A stretch of 13,219 nucleotides of DNA from an uncultured Flavobacteriaceae bacterium (GTDB lineage: Bacteria > Bacteroidota > Bacteroidia > Flavobacteriales > Flavobacteriaceae). Below, in pieces: positions 6,519 through 13,219 of this stretch (the stretch's first letter is position 1; every line of letters begins with the position of its first letter). Location: assembly GCA_938018045.1 (NCBI GenBank), contig CALIIP010000128.1, forward strand, positions 1-13,219, in the 5' to 3' direction. Position numbers and translations under genes: made by a program. The notes below the pieces were generated by a model. It had not been told where the DNA came from. It did no database searches and saw only the letters and a program-made list of their open reading frames with translations.

Positions 6519-8975
6519 TTAGAATTTCATATCCAATTTAAAATTGAGTACTCTACGTGTCATGTAATTTGGAATTCCGTATGAGCGTTTAGAATATGCA
6601 TCTCGAACCCACGTATTGGTTATCGAATTCTGAATATCAAACATATTGAAGAGTTCTAATCCGAAAGATAATTCCTTGAAATCCTTCAACATTCCGCTAT
6701 TAAATTGTTTGTTTGCATCTACCAAAACATACGATACACCAAGATCTGCACGCTTGTAAGAGTTTAATCTACGCTGAAATTCATATGGATCTGCATATGA
6801 AGGTGAGCCTCCAGGAACTCCAGTATTAAAGACTAAATTTAAATACATTTTTAAATTTGGCATCGTTGGCACATAATCTTGAAACAGCACTGCCATTTTA
6901 AAGCGTTGATCTGTTGGTCGTGCAATATTTCCTCTTCCGTCAATATTTTCTTTGGTTGATAGTAATCCAATACTTATCCAACTTTCTGTTCCAGGAACAA
7001 ATTCTCCGTTTAATCTTACATCAAAACCAGCAGCATATGCAGTTGCGTTGTTATCGGCTGCATAACGAACACGAACGTTGTCTACTGTATATGGGTTTAC
7101 GTCTGTTAAATGCTTGTAGTATGCTTCTGTGACCAATTTAAAAGGTCTATCCCACATTTTGAAACTATAATCATTTCCTAAAACAAAGTGTATCGATTTC
7201 TGCGCTTTCACATTTGGTTGCACAACGCCATTTTGATCACGTAATTCTTTGTAGAATGGAGGTTGATAATAAAAGCCTGTTGAAAAACGGAATAACATAT
7301 CTTTATCCCAATTTGGTTTGATGGCAAACTGTCCTCTTGGACTTATAACTGTTTGACTTTTAGCATTTGTAATTCCATCACCTTTTACAGACCAGTTTTG
7401 TGCTCTCACACCAATGTTATACCAAACCTCGTTTTCATTCCATTCCTCTTTTTTACTCCATTGAGCAAAACCTGAAATCCGATTTATTTGCACATTATTT
7501 CTTGCTCTTACATTTTGATACGGAACGATATCTCCTTCAAAAGGATCGTAAGGTTGATTGTTTGGTGTATGATCTGGTGGTCTTACAGAAAAGCCAACAG
7601 AATCAATAACTTCCCATTCTATAAGGCGATCTCTAAAATCTTCGTTTTGATATTTCAATCCGAAGTTAAAAAGATGTTCACCTTTTTTATAAGTTGCATT
7701 TAGATTGATATTGCTAATCAAAGCATCTAAATTGTTTCGTGCATGATTTAATTGTGATCCAATTCCTTGAGAAAATTCAACTTCACCAAAAGTATCTGAA
7801 CCTAAACTAGAATCTACTTCTCCTAAGTTATAAGAAGCCAAAATATCATAATGTTCTTGTTCTTGCGTGTTGTAACTAGAGGTTGTTAAACTCATTTCTA
7901 AATCATCGTTTACCTTGTAAGTACCTTTTAAAGCGCCAAAAAGCGTAGCATAACTGTCTTTTTCTTGTCCGTCATAAAAAACAATTAATTCTAAAGGATT
8001 TGCAATAGTACCGAATTTAGTACGCCTTGTAATAGGAGTGTAGTTGTACTTGTTTAAAGAAAAATTTCCTAAAAAATCAAGTTTAAATTTCTCGTTTACA
8101 TCATATGATAAAAACGTTTGGATGTCTGAAAATTGCGGATTAAAATTAGTTTCAACGTCTTTACTATTTACCAACAAACTATTATCTCGATGACGTATTC
8201 CTACGATTGCAGAGAGTTTGTCTTTAAATAGTTTCCCTTCAACAGTTGCACTTCCTCCTAATAAACTCAAACCAACATTTGCGGCAAATTTTGTTGGAGT
8301 TCTGTATGTGATATCTAAAACTGATGAAAGTTTATCTCCATACTTTGCTTGAAATCCACCAGCAGAAAAGTTTACGTTTTGCGTCATATCAATGTTTACA
8401 AAACTCAATCCTTCTTGCTGTCCAGAACGGACTAAAAATGGTCTGTAAACTTCAATTCCGTTCACATAAACAAGGTTTTCATCAAAATTTCCTCCTCTTA
8501 CATTGTACTGTGTGCTCAACTCATTGTTATTGTTAACACCTGCAAATGTCATCAGAATATTTTCTACACCAGCATTTGCACCTGGAATTTTTTTCACTTT
8601 ATTTACATTAACTGTAATAATTCCTTCAGCATCTTTTTTTCTATTTTTCACAACAACTTCAGTAATTTCTTCTGTGCTTTGCTTCATTCTAGGAGAAAAA
8701 CGCAACGTTTTTCCTTTTGGCACTTCAAAAGTCTTTGAAATCGTATTAAAAGAAACATGACTGAATGTGATTGTAATTTTTTCCTCAGCAGTTATAGAAG
8801 CAGTATAGTTCCCGTCTTTGTCACTTGTAGTTCCTGTGTTTTCATAAGTGATTGAAACATTGTCAATCGCTTTTCCGTTTGCATCTAGTACAACACCTTT
8901 AATCGTTGCTTTTTGGGCAAAAATTAAACTTGTAATAAGTAAGAGTAGAATAGTTAGACTAAATTTAGTTTTCAT
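6519..8975 (-). CDS. TonB-dependent outer-membrane receptor with carboxypeptidase-like regulatory domain
   Basis: This 818-residue outer-membrane protein begins with a signal peptide (MKTKFSLTILLLLITSLIFA, cleavage before QKATIKG). Residues 22-96 form a carboxypeptidase-regulatory-like beta sandwich (IKGVVLDANGKAIDNVSITY, then TSDKDGNY). The plug domain follows at about 105-225, with the signature QYNVRGGNFDENLVYVNG at 157-174. The rest is a beta-barrel rich in alternating aromatic strands, ending NFKLDMKF with the terminal Phe expected of outer-membrane barrels. Such receptors import a ligand using TonB and the proton-motive force. The substrate is not evident: no SusD-like partner, carbohydrate enzyme or metal-uptake gene is adjacent. 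It is 109 bp downstream of an M23 peptidase and 54 bp upstream of a DUF3108 protein, all on the minus strand. A housekeeping envelope function is therefore more likely than a polysaccharide utilisation locus. Confidence 0.93.
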   Translation of the reverse strand: MKTKFSLTILLLLITSLIFAQKATIKGVVLDANGKAIDNVSITYENTGTTSDKDGNYTASITAEEKITITFSHVSFNTISKTFEVPKGKTLRFSPRMKQSTEEITEVVVKNRKKDAEGIITVNVNKVKKIPGANAGVENILMTFAGVNNNNELSTQYNVRGGNFDENLVYVNGIEVYRPFLVRSGQQEGLSFVNIDMTQNVNFSAGGFQAKYGDKLSSVLDITYRTPTKFAANVGLSLLGGSATVEGKLFKDKLSAIVGIRHRDNSLLVNSKDVETNFNPQFSDIQTFLSYDVNEKFKLDFLGNFSLNKYNYTPITRRTKFGTIANPLELIVFYDGQEKDSYATLFGALKGTYKVNDDLEMSLTTSSYNTQEQEHYDILASYNLGEVDSSLGSDTFGEVEFSQGIGSQLNHARNNLDALISNINLNATYKKGEHLFNFGLKYQNEDFRDRLIEWEVIDSVGFSVRPPDHTPNNQPYDPFEGDIVPYQNVRARNNVQINRISGFAQWSKKEEWNENEVWYNIGVRAQNWSVKGDGITNAKSQTVISPRGQFAIKPNWDKDMLFRFSTGFYYQPPFYKELRDQNGVVQPNVKAQKSIHFVLGNDYSFKMWDRPFKLVTEAYYKHLTDVNPYTVDNVRVRYAADNNATAYAAGFDVRLNGEFVPGTESWISIGLLSTKENIDGRGNIARPTDQRFKMAVLFQDYVPTMPNLKMYLNLVFNTGVPGGSPSYADPYEFQRRLNSYKRADLGVSYVLVDANKQFNSGMLKDFKELSFGLELFNMFDIQNSITNTWVRDAYSKRSYGIPNYMTRRVLNFKLDMKF

Positions 8976-9084
8976 CTGTTTATATTTATTTAATAAAAAA
9001 GTCAGATGCTGTTCGCTTATTAATCATTCTGTTATGTGATAAAATTTTTAACATACTCGTTTCAAAATTTCTTTTTTTGATGAA

Positions 9085-10788
9085 TTACTTTTTTCTATAA
9101 AACGTAGTTTCTAGTATCTTGGTATTTCCAACATTATCTTTTACGATAACTTTTAATTCATGTTTTGCATTAACAAATTCTTTATCAGAAAAATCATACG
9201 TCAATGTCTTGTGTTTTGGATTGTATTCGAGCAATATCCATTGACCATCAATTTCTCCACGATATGATTTTATTCCTGATAAATTATCAGTTGTTTTTAA
9301 AACTAATTTCTTATAATTAGTTAGCCATTGTTCTTTTTTAAAGTTATGTACCCATAACTTAGGTTTCTCATTATCAGTAAGTAAAGCGTATTTCCCTAAA
9401 TTTTTAGTTCTCGTATAAAAAGTAGTCTCTTTTTTCACTGTATTACTGTAAGAAGGATATCCTTTACTGTTATATTTTGCAATAAAAAGGTTCTTTTTTT
9501 CTTCAGATGTATATGAACTCACATCAAAAGTCAAGGTGAATTTTGAGTGCACAGGTTCTGTCTTTTCAGGATGAATAAGTGCAGCACCATCTTCAACTTC
9601 AAAATCTAAATAGAAATCATTGTAAAAAGTATTTTTTGGAAATGCAACCGTAATTCCTTCTTTAGAATATTTATTAAATTCAGCAGATTTAATAGGATAT
9701 GGTGTTGAATTGTCTTCTTTTTCAACTTTTATAGAATCTATTTTGCCAACAACTGGAATAATAAGTTTCTTTTGGTTTCCAGTAAAATCTTTGGCAACAA
9801 TTTCAACTTTATAATTTTGCCCTTCTTCAATTGATAAGTAACCGCGATTTTTTACATCTTTATAAATGCTTAAAATATTTTTAGGCTCCACAAAACAACG
9901 TTGTACTTTTTGTTTTAGGGTTGCATAACGCTCGTAGTCTATTAGTAAATTCAGGTATTTTGACTCGGCAAACGAAAATTTCTCAACTTTGTGGCTATAA
10001 TGTTTCTCTCCATTTACAAACATTTCTAAACTAAATATTCCATTTTTATTAAGAGCGCCATTTAATCGATCAAAAACATTAATTCCAAAACCGATGGTAC
10101 CAGAAGCAAAAATTTTATCTGCCAGTAAATTGCCGTCATTCGATTGTTTAAAAGCAATTTGTAATGGAATATTAGATTGGTTTATCTGCGTGAAATCATC
10201 TAAAGGATAAGCCATCAAAGTATTTATACTTGGTTTTTGATCATCTTTTACTGTAATTCCGAAATACATAGGGTTTATAGGTCTTGAACTTCCATCTCGC
10301 AATTCAAAATGTAAATGTGGACCAACAAAACCTCCTGTACTACCAGTATATGCTATGACTTCGCCTTTCTCTAATTTTAAATCTGTACTTGTAGGATATA
10401 GTTGAATTTCAAAACTCTCTTTTTTATATTGGTGTTTTTTAATATATGCTTCAATTTTGGCACTGTATTTTTTTAAGTGAGCATAGACACTTGTATAACC
10501 ATTTGGATGGGTTACATACAACGCTTTGCCATAGCCCCAATGACTGATTTTTATTCTAGACACATAACCGTCGCCAACAGCAAAAACTTTGAAGCCTTCT
10601 TTCTGCTGAGTTTTGATATCTAAACCTGAATGAAAGTGGTTAGAACGTAACTCACCAAAGGTTCCAGACAAGTACATTGGTATATCTAACGGATTTTGAA
10701 AATAATCTGTTGGATATTTATCTTGTGCATAAATATTGGAAAAAAGGAATAGAAAAATACTTAAAATACGAATGTTCAATGCTGTCAT
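9085..10788 (-). CDS. M23-family metallopeptidase (LytM-like), secreted, with long C-terminal region
   Basis: This is a probable zinc endopeptidase that cuts peptidoglycan cross-links, or a LytM-type regulator. From the ATG at 10788 it is 567 residues with signal peptide MTALNIRILSIFLFLFSNIYA. The LytM domain is about residues 30-175: the HSGLD motif supplies ligands H53 and D57, YAHL supplies H104, and HLHFEL supplies H158 and H160, so the metal site is complete and the enzyme should be active. An insert of roughly 18 residues (KKHQYKKESFEIQLYPTS) separates the strands after YAHL. The remaining 390 residues are beta-rich and of unknown fold; the late DNLSGIKSYRGEIDGQWI and VIVKDNVGNTK segments resemble Ig-like domains. 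The frame stays open up to an ATG at 10887, but those 33 extra residues would precede the signal peptide, so I prefer 10788. It is first in the minus-strand envelope cluster. Confidence 0.92.
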   Translation of the reverse strand: MTALNIRILSIFLFLFSNIYAQDKYPTDYFQNPLDIPMYLSGTFGELRSNHFHSGLDIKTQQKEGFKVFAVGDGYVSRIKISHWGYGKALYVTHPNGYTSVYAHLKKYSAKIEAYIKKHQYKKESFEIQLYPTSTDLKLEKGEVIAYTGSTGGFVGPHLHFELRDGSSRPINPMYFGITVKDDQKPSINTLMAYPLDDFTQINQSNIPLQIAFKQSNDGNLLADKIFASGTIGFGINVFDRLNGALNKNGIFSLEMFVNGEKHYSHKVEKFSFAESKYLNLLIDYERYATLKQKVQRCFVEPKNILSIYKDVKNRGYLSIEEGQNYKVEIVAKDFTGNQKKLIIPVVGKIDSIKVEKEDNSTPYPIKSAEFNKYSKEGITVAFPKNTFYNDFYLDFEVEDGAALIHPEKTEPVHSKFTLTFDVSSYTSEEKKNLFIAKYNSKGYPSYSNTVKKETTFYTRTKNLGKYALLTDNEKPKLWVHNFKKEQWLTNYKKLVLKTTDNLSGIKSYRGEIDGQWILLEYNPKHKTLTYDFSDKEFVNAKHELKVIVKDNVGNTKILETTFYRKK

Positions 10789-10928
10789 AATTTTTGCTAA
10801 AATAGTGATAAAAATTTGATGTAGCAATCGTAAAATTAATTGCTTGTTATTATATCTTTTAACCAATTTTATGCCAAAAAACATCAAAAGAGTTGTTTTA
10901 TTAAAATTAGTATGTTAAATTTGAAGCA

Positions 10929-10936
10929 TAGTTTTG
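10929..10936 (+). promoter_or_regulatory. Probable promoter of the coiled-coil/zapA operon, -7 element TAGTTTTG
   Basis: TAGTTTTG is an exact match to the Bacteroidota -7 consensus TAnnTTTG and lies 15 nt before the ATG at 10952. A TTA sits about 19 nt upstream, near the -33 position where TTG is expected. Transcription would start only a few bases before the start codon, giving a very short leader. This fits the lack of a Shine-Dalgarno sequence. Confidence 0.5.
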
Positions 10937-10951
10937 AATTCTTGGGAATAG

Positions 10952-11242
10952 ATGAGTAAGATAATTGAAGTCACTAATTTACTGGATGATAAACTCGAAA
11001 CACTTTTAGAAACATTTACATTTTTGAAAGAAGAAAACGAGTTTTTACATCAGAAATTGACTAATTTAGAAACTCAACTATCCGAGAACCAACAACAATT
11101 GGAGGAAAAAGAAAAAACATATCAATTGTTGAAAATAGCCAAAACTATTGAAGGCAGTAAAGAAAACAAAAGAGAAACAAAACTCAAAATAAATGCTTTG
11201 ATTCGTGACATTGACAAATGTATTTTACAATTAAGCGAATAA
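10952..11242 (+). CDS. Small coiled-coil protein upstream of zapA (ZapB-like candidate)
   Basis: The 96-residue soluble protein is almost entirely helical: heptad-like spacing of Leu and Ile with many Glu, Lys and Gln runs from about residue 8 to 66. A more conserved-looking C-terminal segment, KRETKLKINALIRDIDKCI (73-91), follows. There is no signal peptide or enzyme motif. It lies 13 bp before zapA and is almost certainly cotranscribed with it. Short coiled-coil proteins next to zapA are known elsewhere (for example the TIGR02449 type in pseudomonads), and E. coli ZapB, a coiled coil, binds ZapA. A role as a ZapA partner at the division ring is therefore a reasonable inference, not shown by the sequence. 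Automatic annotation of such proteins is often simply hypothetical. Confidence 0.85.
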   Translation: MSKIIEVTNLLDDKLETLLETFTFLKEENEFLHQKLTNLETQLSENQQQLEEKEKTYQLLKIAKTIEGSKENKRETKLKINALIRDIDKCILQLSE

Positions 11243-11255
11243 GTTCTTTATCAGT

Positions 11256-11549
11256 ATGAATGAAAAACTCAAAATTAAAATTTCTATTGGAGGTCGTATA
11301 TATCCATTGAGTATCAATAGCGCAGCCGAAGAAGAAGGAATGCGTAAAGCAGCGAGTAAAATCAACGCTTTGATAAATAAATTTGAGCAAAACTATGCAG
11401 TAAGTGATAAGCAAGATGTTCTTGCTATGTGCGCTTTACAATTTGCATCGCAAGTAGAAATTCATGATATTAATAATGATGAAGATATAGAAAAAGCAAC
11501 ACGAAAATTAGATGCAATCAATGCAAAATTAGATGCGCATCTAAAATAA
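11256..11549 (+). CDS. zapA: Cell division protein ZapA
   Basis: ZapA binds FtsZ and bundles its protofilaments at the division ring. The 97-residue protein has the family layout: an N-terminal globular part with KLKIKISIGGRIYPLSINSAAEEEGMRKAASKIN split across residues 4-37 (the GGRIYPL turn and the EEEGMRKAA helix are the ZapA hallmarks), then a long helix (38-75) with VLAMCALQFASQVE for dimer or tetramer packing, and a short charged C-terminal coiled coil. The start ATG at 11256 follows the upstream coiled-coil gene by 13 bp. It is followed by a probable 6S RNA, the same neighbour that zapA has in E. coli. Identification is firm despite the short length. Confidence 0.93.
   Translation: MNEKLKIKISIGGRIYPLSINSAAEEEGMRKAASKINALINKFEQNYAVSDKQDVLAMCALQFASQVEIHDINNDEDIEKATRKLDAINAKLDAHLK
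11529..11544. repeat. Perfect 16-bp palindrome overlapping the end of zapA
   Basis: TTAGATGCGCATCTAA reads identically on both strands and covers the last codons of zapA before its stop at 11547. It could form a short RNA hairpin (6-bp stem, GCGC loop) or be a dyad protein-binding site about 35 nt before the 6S RNA. There is no T-run directly after it, so it is not a standard intrinsic terminator. It may simply reflect the coding sequence. Confidence 0.5.
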
Positions 11550-11576
11550 TAAGTTCTTTAAAATAAACAATAATAC

Positions 11577-11739
11577 TGCCTACATTAGTCATTGTTCGTC
11601 GAACTCAACAGGAATTAATTCTGAAGGATGAGTCTCAATTGTTAAAGCAAGCCGTCTTGAACGGATCCTTGATCAGTTGGTTAGTCCTATTTATGTTTAA
11701 ATTGGAGTTCGCAGAAACTTCACTAATGTAGGTTTTTTT
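11577..11739 (+). ncRNA. ssrS: Probable 6S RNA (flavobacterial type)
   Basis: 6S RNA mimics an open promoter and sequesters the housekeeping RNA polymerase holoenzyme. The region folds as a long closed rod. The 11-bp terminal helix CCTACATTAGT (11579-11589) pairs perfectly with ACTAATGTAGG (11722-11732) and is followed by seven T residues. Inside it, CGAACTC (11600-11606) pairs with GAGTTCG (11705-11711). Further in, AAGGAT (11624-11629) pairs with ATCCTT (11665-11670), and CCGT (11652-11655) with ACGG (11661-11664) closes an apical hairpin. The unpaired stretches between helices would form the central bubble. The length of about 160 nt and the place immediately after zapA match the ssrS locus of proteobacteria and the described flavobacterial 6S family. 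There is no ORF here. Exact ends are approximate; the 3' end is set by the U-tract, only 17 nt before rny. Confidence 0.82.
11722..11739 (+). terminator. 3' arm of the 6S terminal helix plus U-tract
   Basis: ACTAATGTAGG followed by seven T residues forms the closing helix with the 5' end of the RNA and could end its transcription. Because its partner arm is about 130 nt upstream it is not a classical local hairpin terminator, and some read-through into rny is plausible. Confidence 0.45.
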
Positions 11740-11756
11740 ATATTTAAAATCAACCA

Positions 11757-13219
11757 ATGGAAGAAATGATGATGCCAATTATAATTGGCTTAGTATGTTT
11801 GGTAGTAGGATATCTTATAGCCAAATCACTTGAAAAGAATAAAGCGTCTGGTACAATAAAACTTGCAAATAAAAATGCAGCAATGCTTTTAAAATCTGCA
11901 AAAGTTGATGCAGAAGCGTTTAAAAAAGATAAAATATTACAAGCAAAAGAAAAGTTTATCGAATTAAAGTCTGAGCATGAAAAAGTAATATTATCTCGAG
12001 AAAAGAAAATGAACGACGCCGAGAAAAGGTGGAGAGATAAAGAGTCTCAAGTAGGACAGGAGTTGAGTAAGAATCAAAAATTAAATAGTCAGTTAGAAAA
12101 GAAAATGGCAGACTTTGATTACAAACTTGAATTCATTGAAAAGAAAGAAAACGAACTTGAGAAAGTACATAAAAAACAAGTAGAAAATCTAGAAGTGATT
12201 TCTGGTTTATCTGCTGAAGATGCCAAAGAAGAATTGGTAAAATCATTAAAAGAAGAAGCGAAAACAGATGCAATGGCTTTCATTCAAGAAACGATGGAAG
12301 AAGCCAAGCTAACTGCAGATCAAGACGCTCGAAAAGTTATCTTAAGCACTATACAACGTGTAGGAGTAGAGCAAACGGTTGAAAACTGTGTTTCGGTATT
12401 TAATTTAGAGTCAGACGATGTTAAGGGTCGTATTATCGGTCGTGAAGGAAGAAACATTCGCGCAATAGAAGCAGCAACAGGTGTTGAGATTATTGTAGAT
12501 GATACTCCAGAAGCAATTATCCTTTCTTGTTTTGATCCTGTGCGTAGAGAAATTGCACGATTATCTTTACACAACTTAGTTACAGATGGTAGAATACATC
12601 CTGCAAGAATTGAAGAGGTTGTTAAAAAAACAGAAAAGAAAATTCAACAAGAAATAGTAGAAGTTGGTAAGCGTACCGTTATTGATTTAGGAATTCATGG
12701 ATTGCATCCAGAATTGGTAAAAACCGTTGGTAGAATGAAATTCCGTTCTTCTTATGGTCAAAACTTATTACAGCACTCTCGTGAGGTTGCCAATCTTTGT
12801 GGATTGATGGCTTCTGAACTTGGTTTGAACGCTAAAGTAGCAAAAAGAGCAGGTTTATTACATGATATTGGTAAAGTACCAGATACAGATAGTGAACTTC
12901 CACACGCATTATTGGGTATGGAGTGGGCGCAAAAATATGGTGAAAAACCAGATGTTTGTAATGCTATTGGAGCGCACCATGACGAAATAGAAATGAAATC
13001 TATGATTGCACCTATTGTGCAAGTGTGTGATGCAATTTCAGGAGCAAGACCAGGAGCAAGACGTCAAGTTTTAGATTCATATATACAAAGATTAAAAGAT
13101 TTAGAAGAAGTAGCTTTCGGATTTTCAGGAGTTCAGAAAGCATATGCTATTCAAGCAGGACGTGAGTTACGTGTTATTGTTGAAAGCGAAAAGGTAAACG
13201 ATCTTAAAGCAGCAGAATT
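11757..13219 (+). CDS. rny: Ribonuclease Y (3' end cut by window edge)
   Basis: RNase Y is a membrane-anchored endoribonuclease that starts mRNA decay. The reading frame from the ATG at 11757 runs 487 codons to the window edge; family members are about 520 residues, so roughly 30 are missing. The N-terminus MEEMMMPIIIGLVCLVVGYL is a single membrane anchor. A long charged coiled coil follows (about 30-180), then a KH RNA-binding domain with its GREG loop at 228-231 (KGRIIGREGRNIRAIE). The HD domain has H340 (QHS), the H369-D370 pair (LLHDIGK), and H407-H408-D409 (GAHHDE) as metal ligands. All catalytic residues seen are intact. The start is supported by the membrane segment beginning right after it; no Shine-Dalgarno is present. 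It begins 17 nt after the 6S RNA U-tract, on the same strand as zapA, so zapA, 6S and rny may share transcripts. Confidence 0.97.
   Translation, partial: MEEMMMPIIIGLVCLVVGYLIAKSLEKNKASGTIKLANKNAAMLLKSAKVDAEAFKKDKILQAKEKFIELKSEHEKVILSREKKMNDAEKRWRDKESQVGQELSKNQKLNSQLEKKMADFDYKLEFIEKKENELEKVHKKQVENLEVISGLSAEDAKEELVKSLKEEAKTDAMAFIQETMEEAKLTADQDARKVILSTIQRVGVEQTVENCVSVFNLESDDVKGRIIGREGRNIRAIEAATGVEIIVDDTPEAIILSCFDPVRREIARLSLHNLVTDGRIHPARIEEVVKKTEKKIQQEIVEVGKRTVIDLGIHGLHPELVKTVGRMKFRSSYGQNLLQHSREVANLCGLMASELGLNAKVAKRAGLLHDIGKVPDTDSELPHALLGMEWAQKYGEKPDVCNAIGAHHDEIEMKSMIAPIVQVCDAISGARPGARRQVLDSYIQRLKDLEEVAFGFSGVQKAYAIQAGRELRVIVESEKVNDLKAAE

Noticed and set aside
6519..8975. SusC-type receptor of a polysaccharide utilisation locus
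   Set aside because: No SusD-like gene or carbohydrate-active enzyme is adjacent and the protein is shorter than typical SusC proteins (about 1000 residues).
10789..10887. 33-residue N-terminal extension of the M23 peptidase
   Set aside because: It would put a basic and hydrophobic stretch before a good signal peptide that starts at the ATG at 10788.
12320..12574. Minus-strand ORF of 84 codons inside rny
   Set aside because: It is antisense to the conserved KH region of rny and resembles no known protein.

Overview
The window is AT-rich chromosomal DNA from a member of the Bacteroidota, most likely a Flavobacteriaceae species. Three things point there: the gene complement and protein signatures (a flavobacterial-type sigma factor, a TonB-dependent receptor with a carboxypeptidase-like N-terminal domain, the zapA / 6S RNA / rny block), the near absence of Shine-Dalgarno sequences, and matches to the Bacteroidota -7 promoter element TAnnTTTG. 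The genus cannot be fixed from sequence reading alone. The window looks like conserved core chromosome. I see no prophage, transposase, CRISPR array, toxin-antitoxin pair or restriction system.

Layout. Positions 1-2778 (minus) hold nearly all of uvrA, cut by the left window edge a few codons before its end. A divergent AT-rich gap leads to a sigma-70-family factor (3044-3628, plus) and a 46-residue conserved-looking small ORF (3687-3827, plus). These end at a perfect 17-bp hairpin terminator shared with the convergent endonuclease III gene (3867-4502, minus). A peroxiredoxin of the Bcp/PrxQ type (4614-5066, plus) faces a small three-helix membrane protein (5144-5506, minus), with a bidirectional terminator between them. 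Next is a minus-strand envelope cluster read from right to left: M23 peptidase (9085-10788), TonB-dependent receptor (6519-8975) and DUF3108-type secreted protein (5673-6464). From 10952 the plus strand carries a coiled-coil protein, ZapA, a probable 6S RNA and RNase Y (rny), the last cut by the right window edge.

Functional themes. The left half concerns genome maintenance and stress: nucleotide excision repair (UvrA), base excision repair (Nth), peroxide removal (Bcp) and an alternative sigma factor. The middle concerns the cell envelope: cell-wall remodelling, outer-membrane transport and a periplasmic protein. The right end concerns division (ZapA plus a coiled-coil partner) and RNA control (6S RNA, RNase Y).

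The points most worth a second look are loss of metal-binding cysteines in two repair enzymes (no Fe-S cluster ligands in Nth, no first CxxC pair in the first UvrA zinc module), the small ORF after the sigma factor, the 6S RNA ending 17 nt before rny, and the ZapB-like coiled-coil gene before zapA. I do not see a clearly new multi-gene system.
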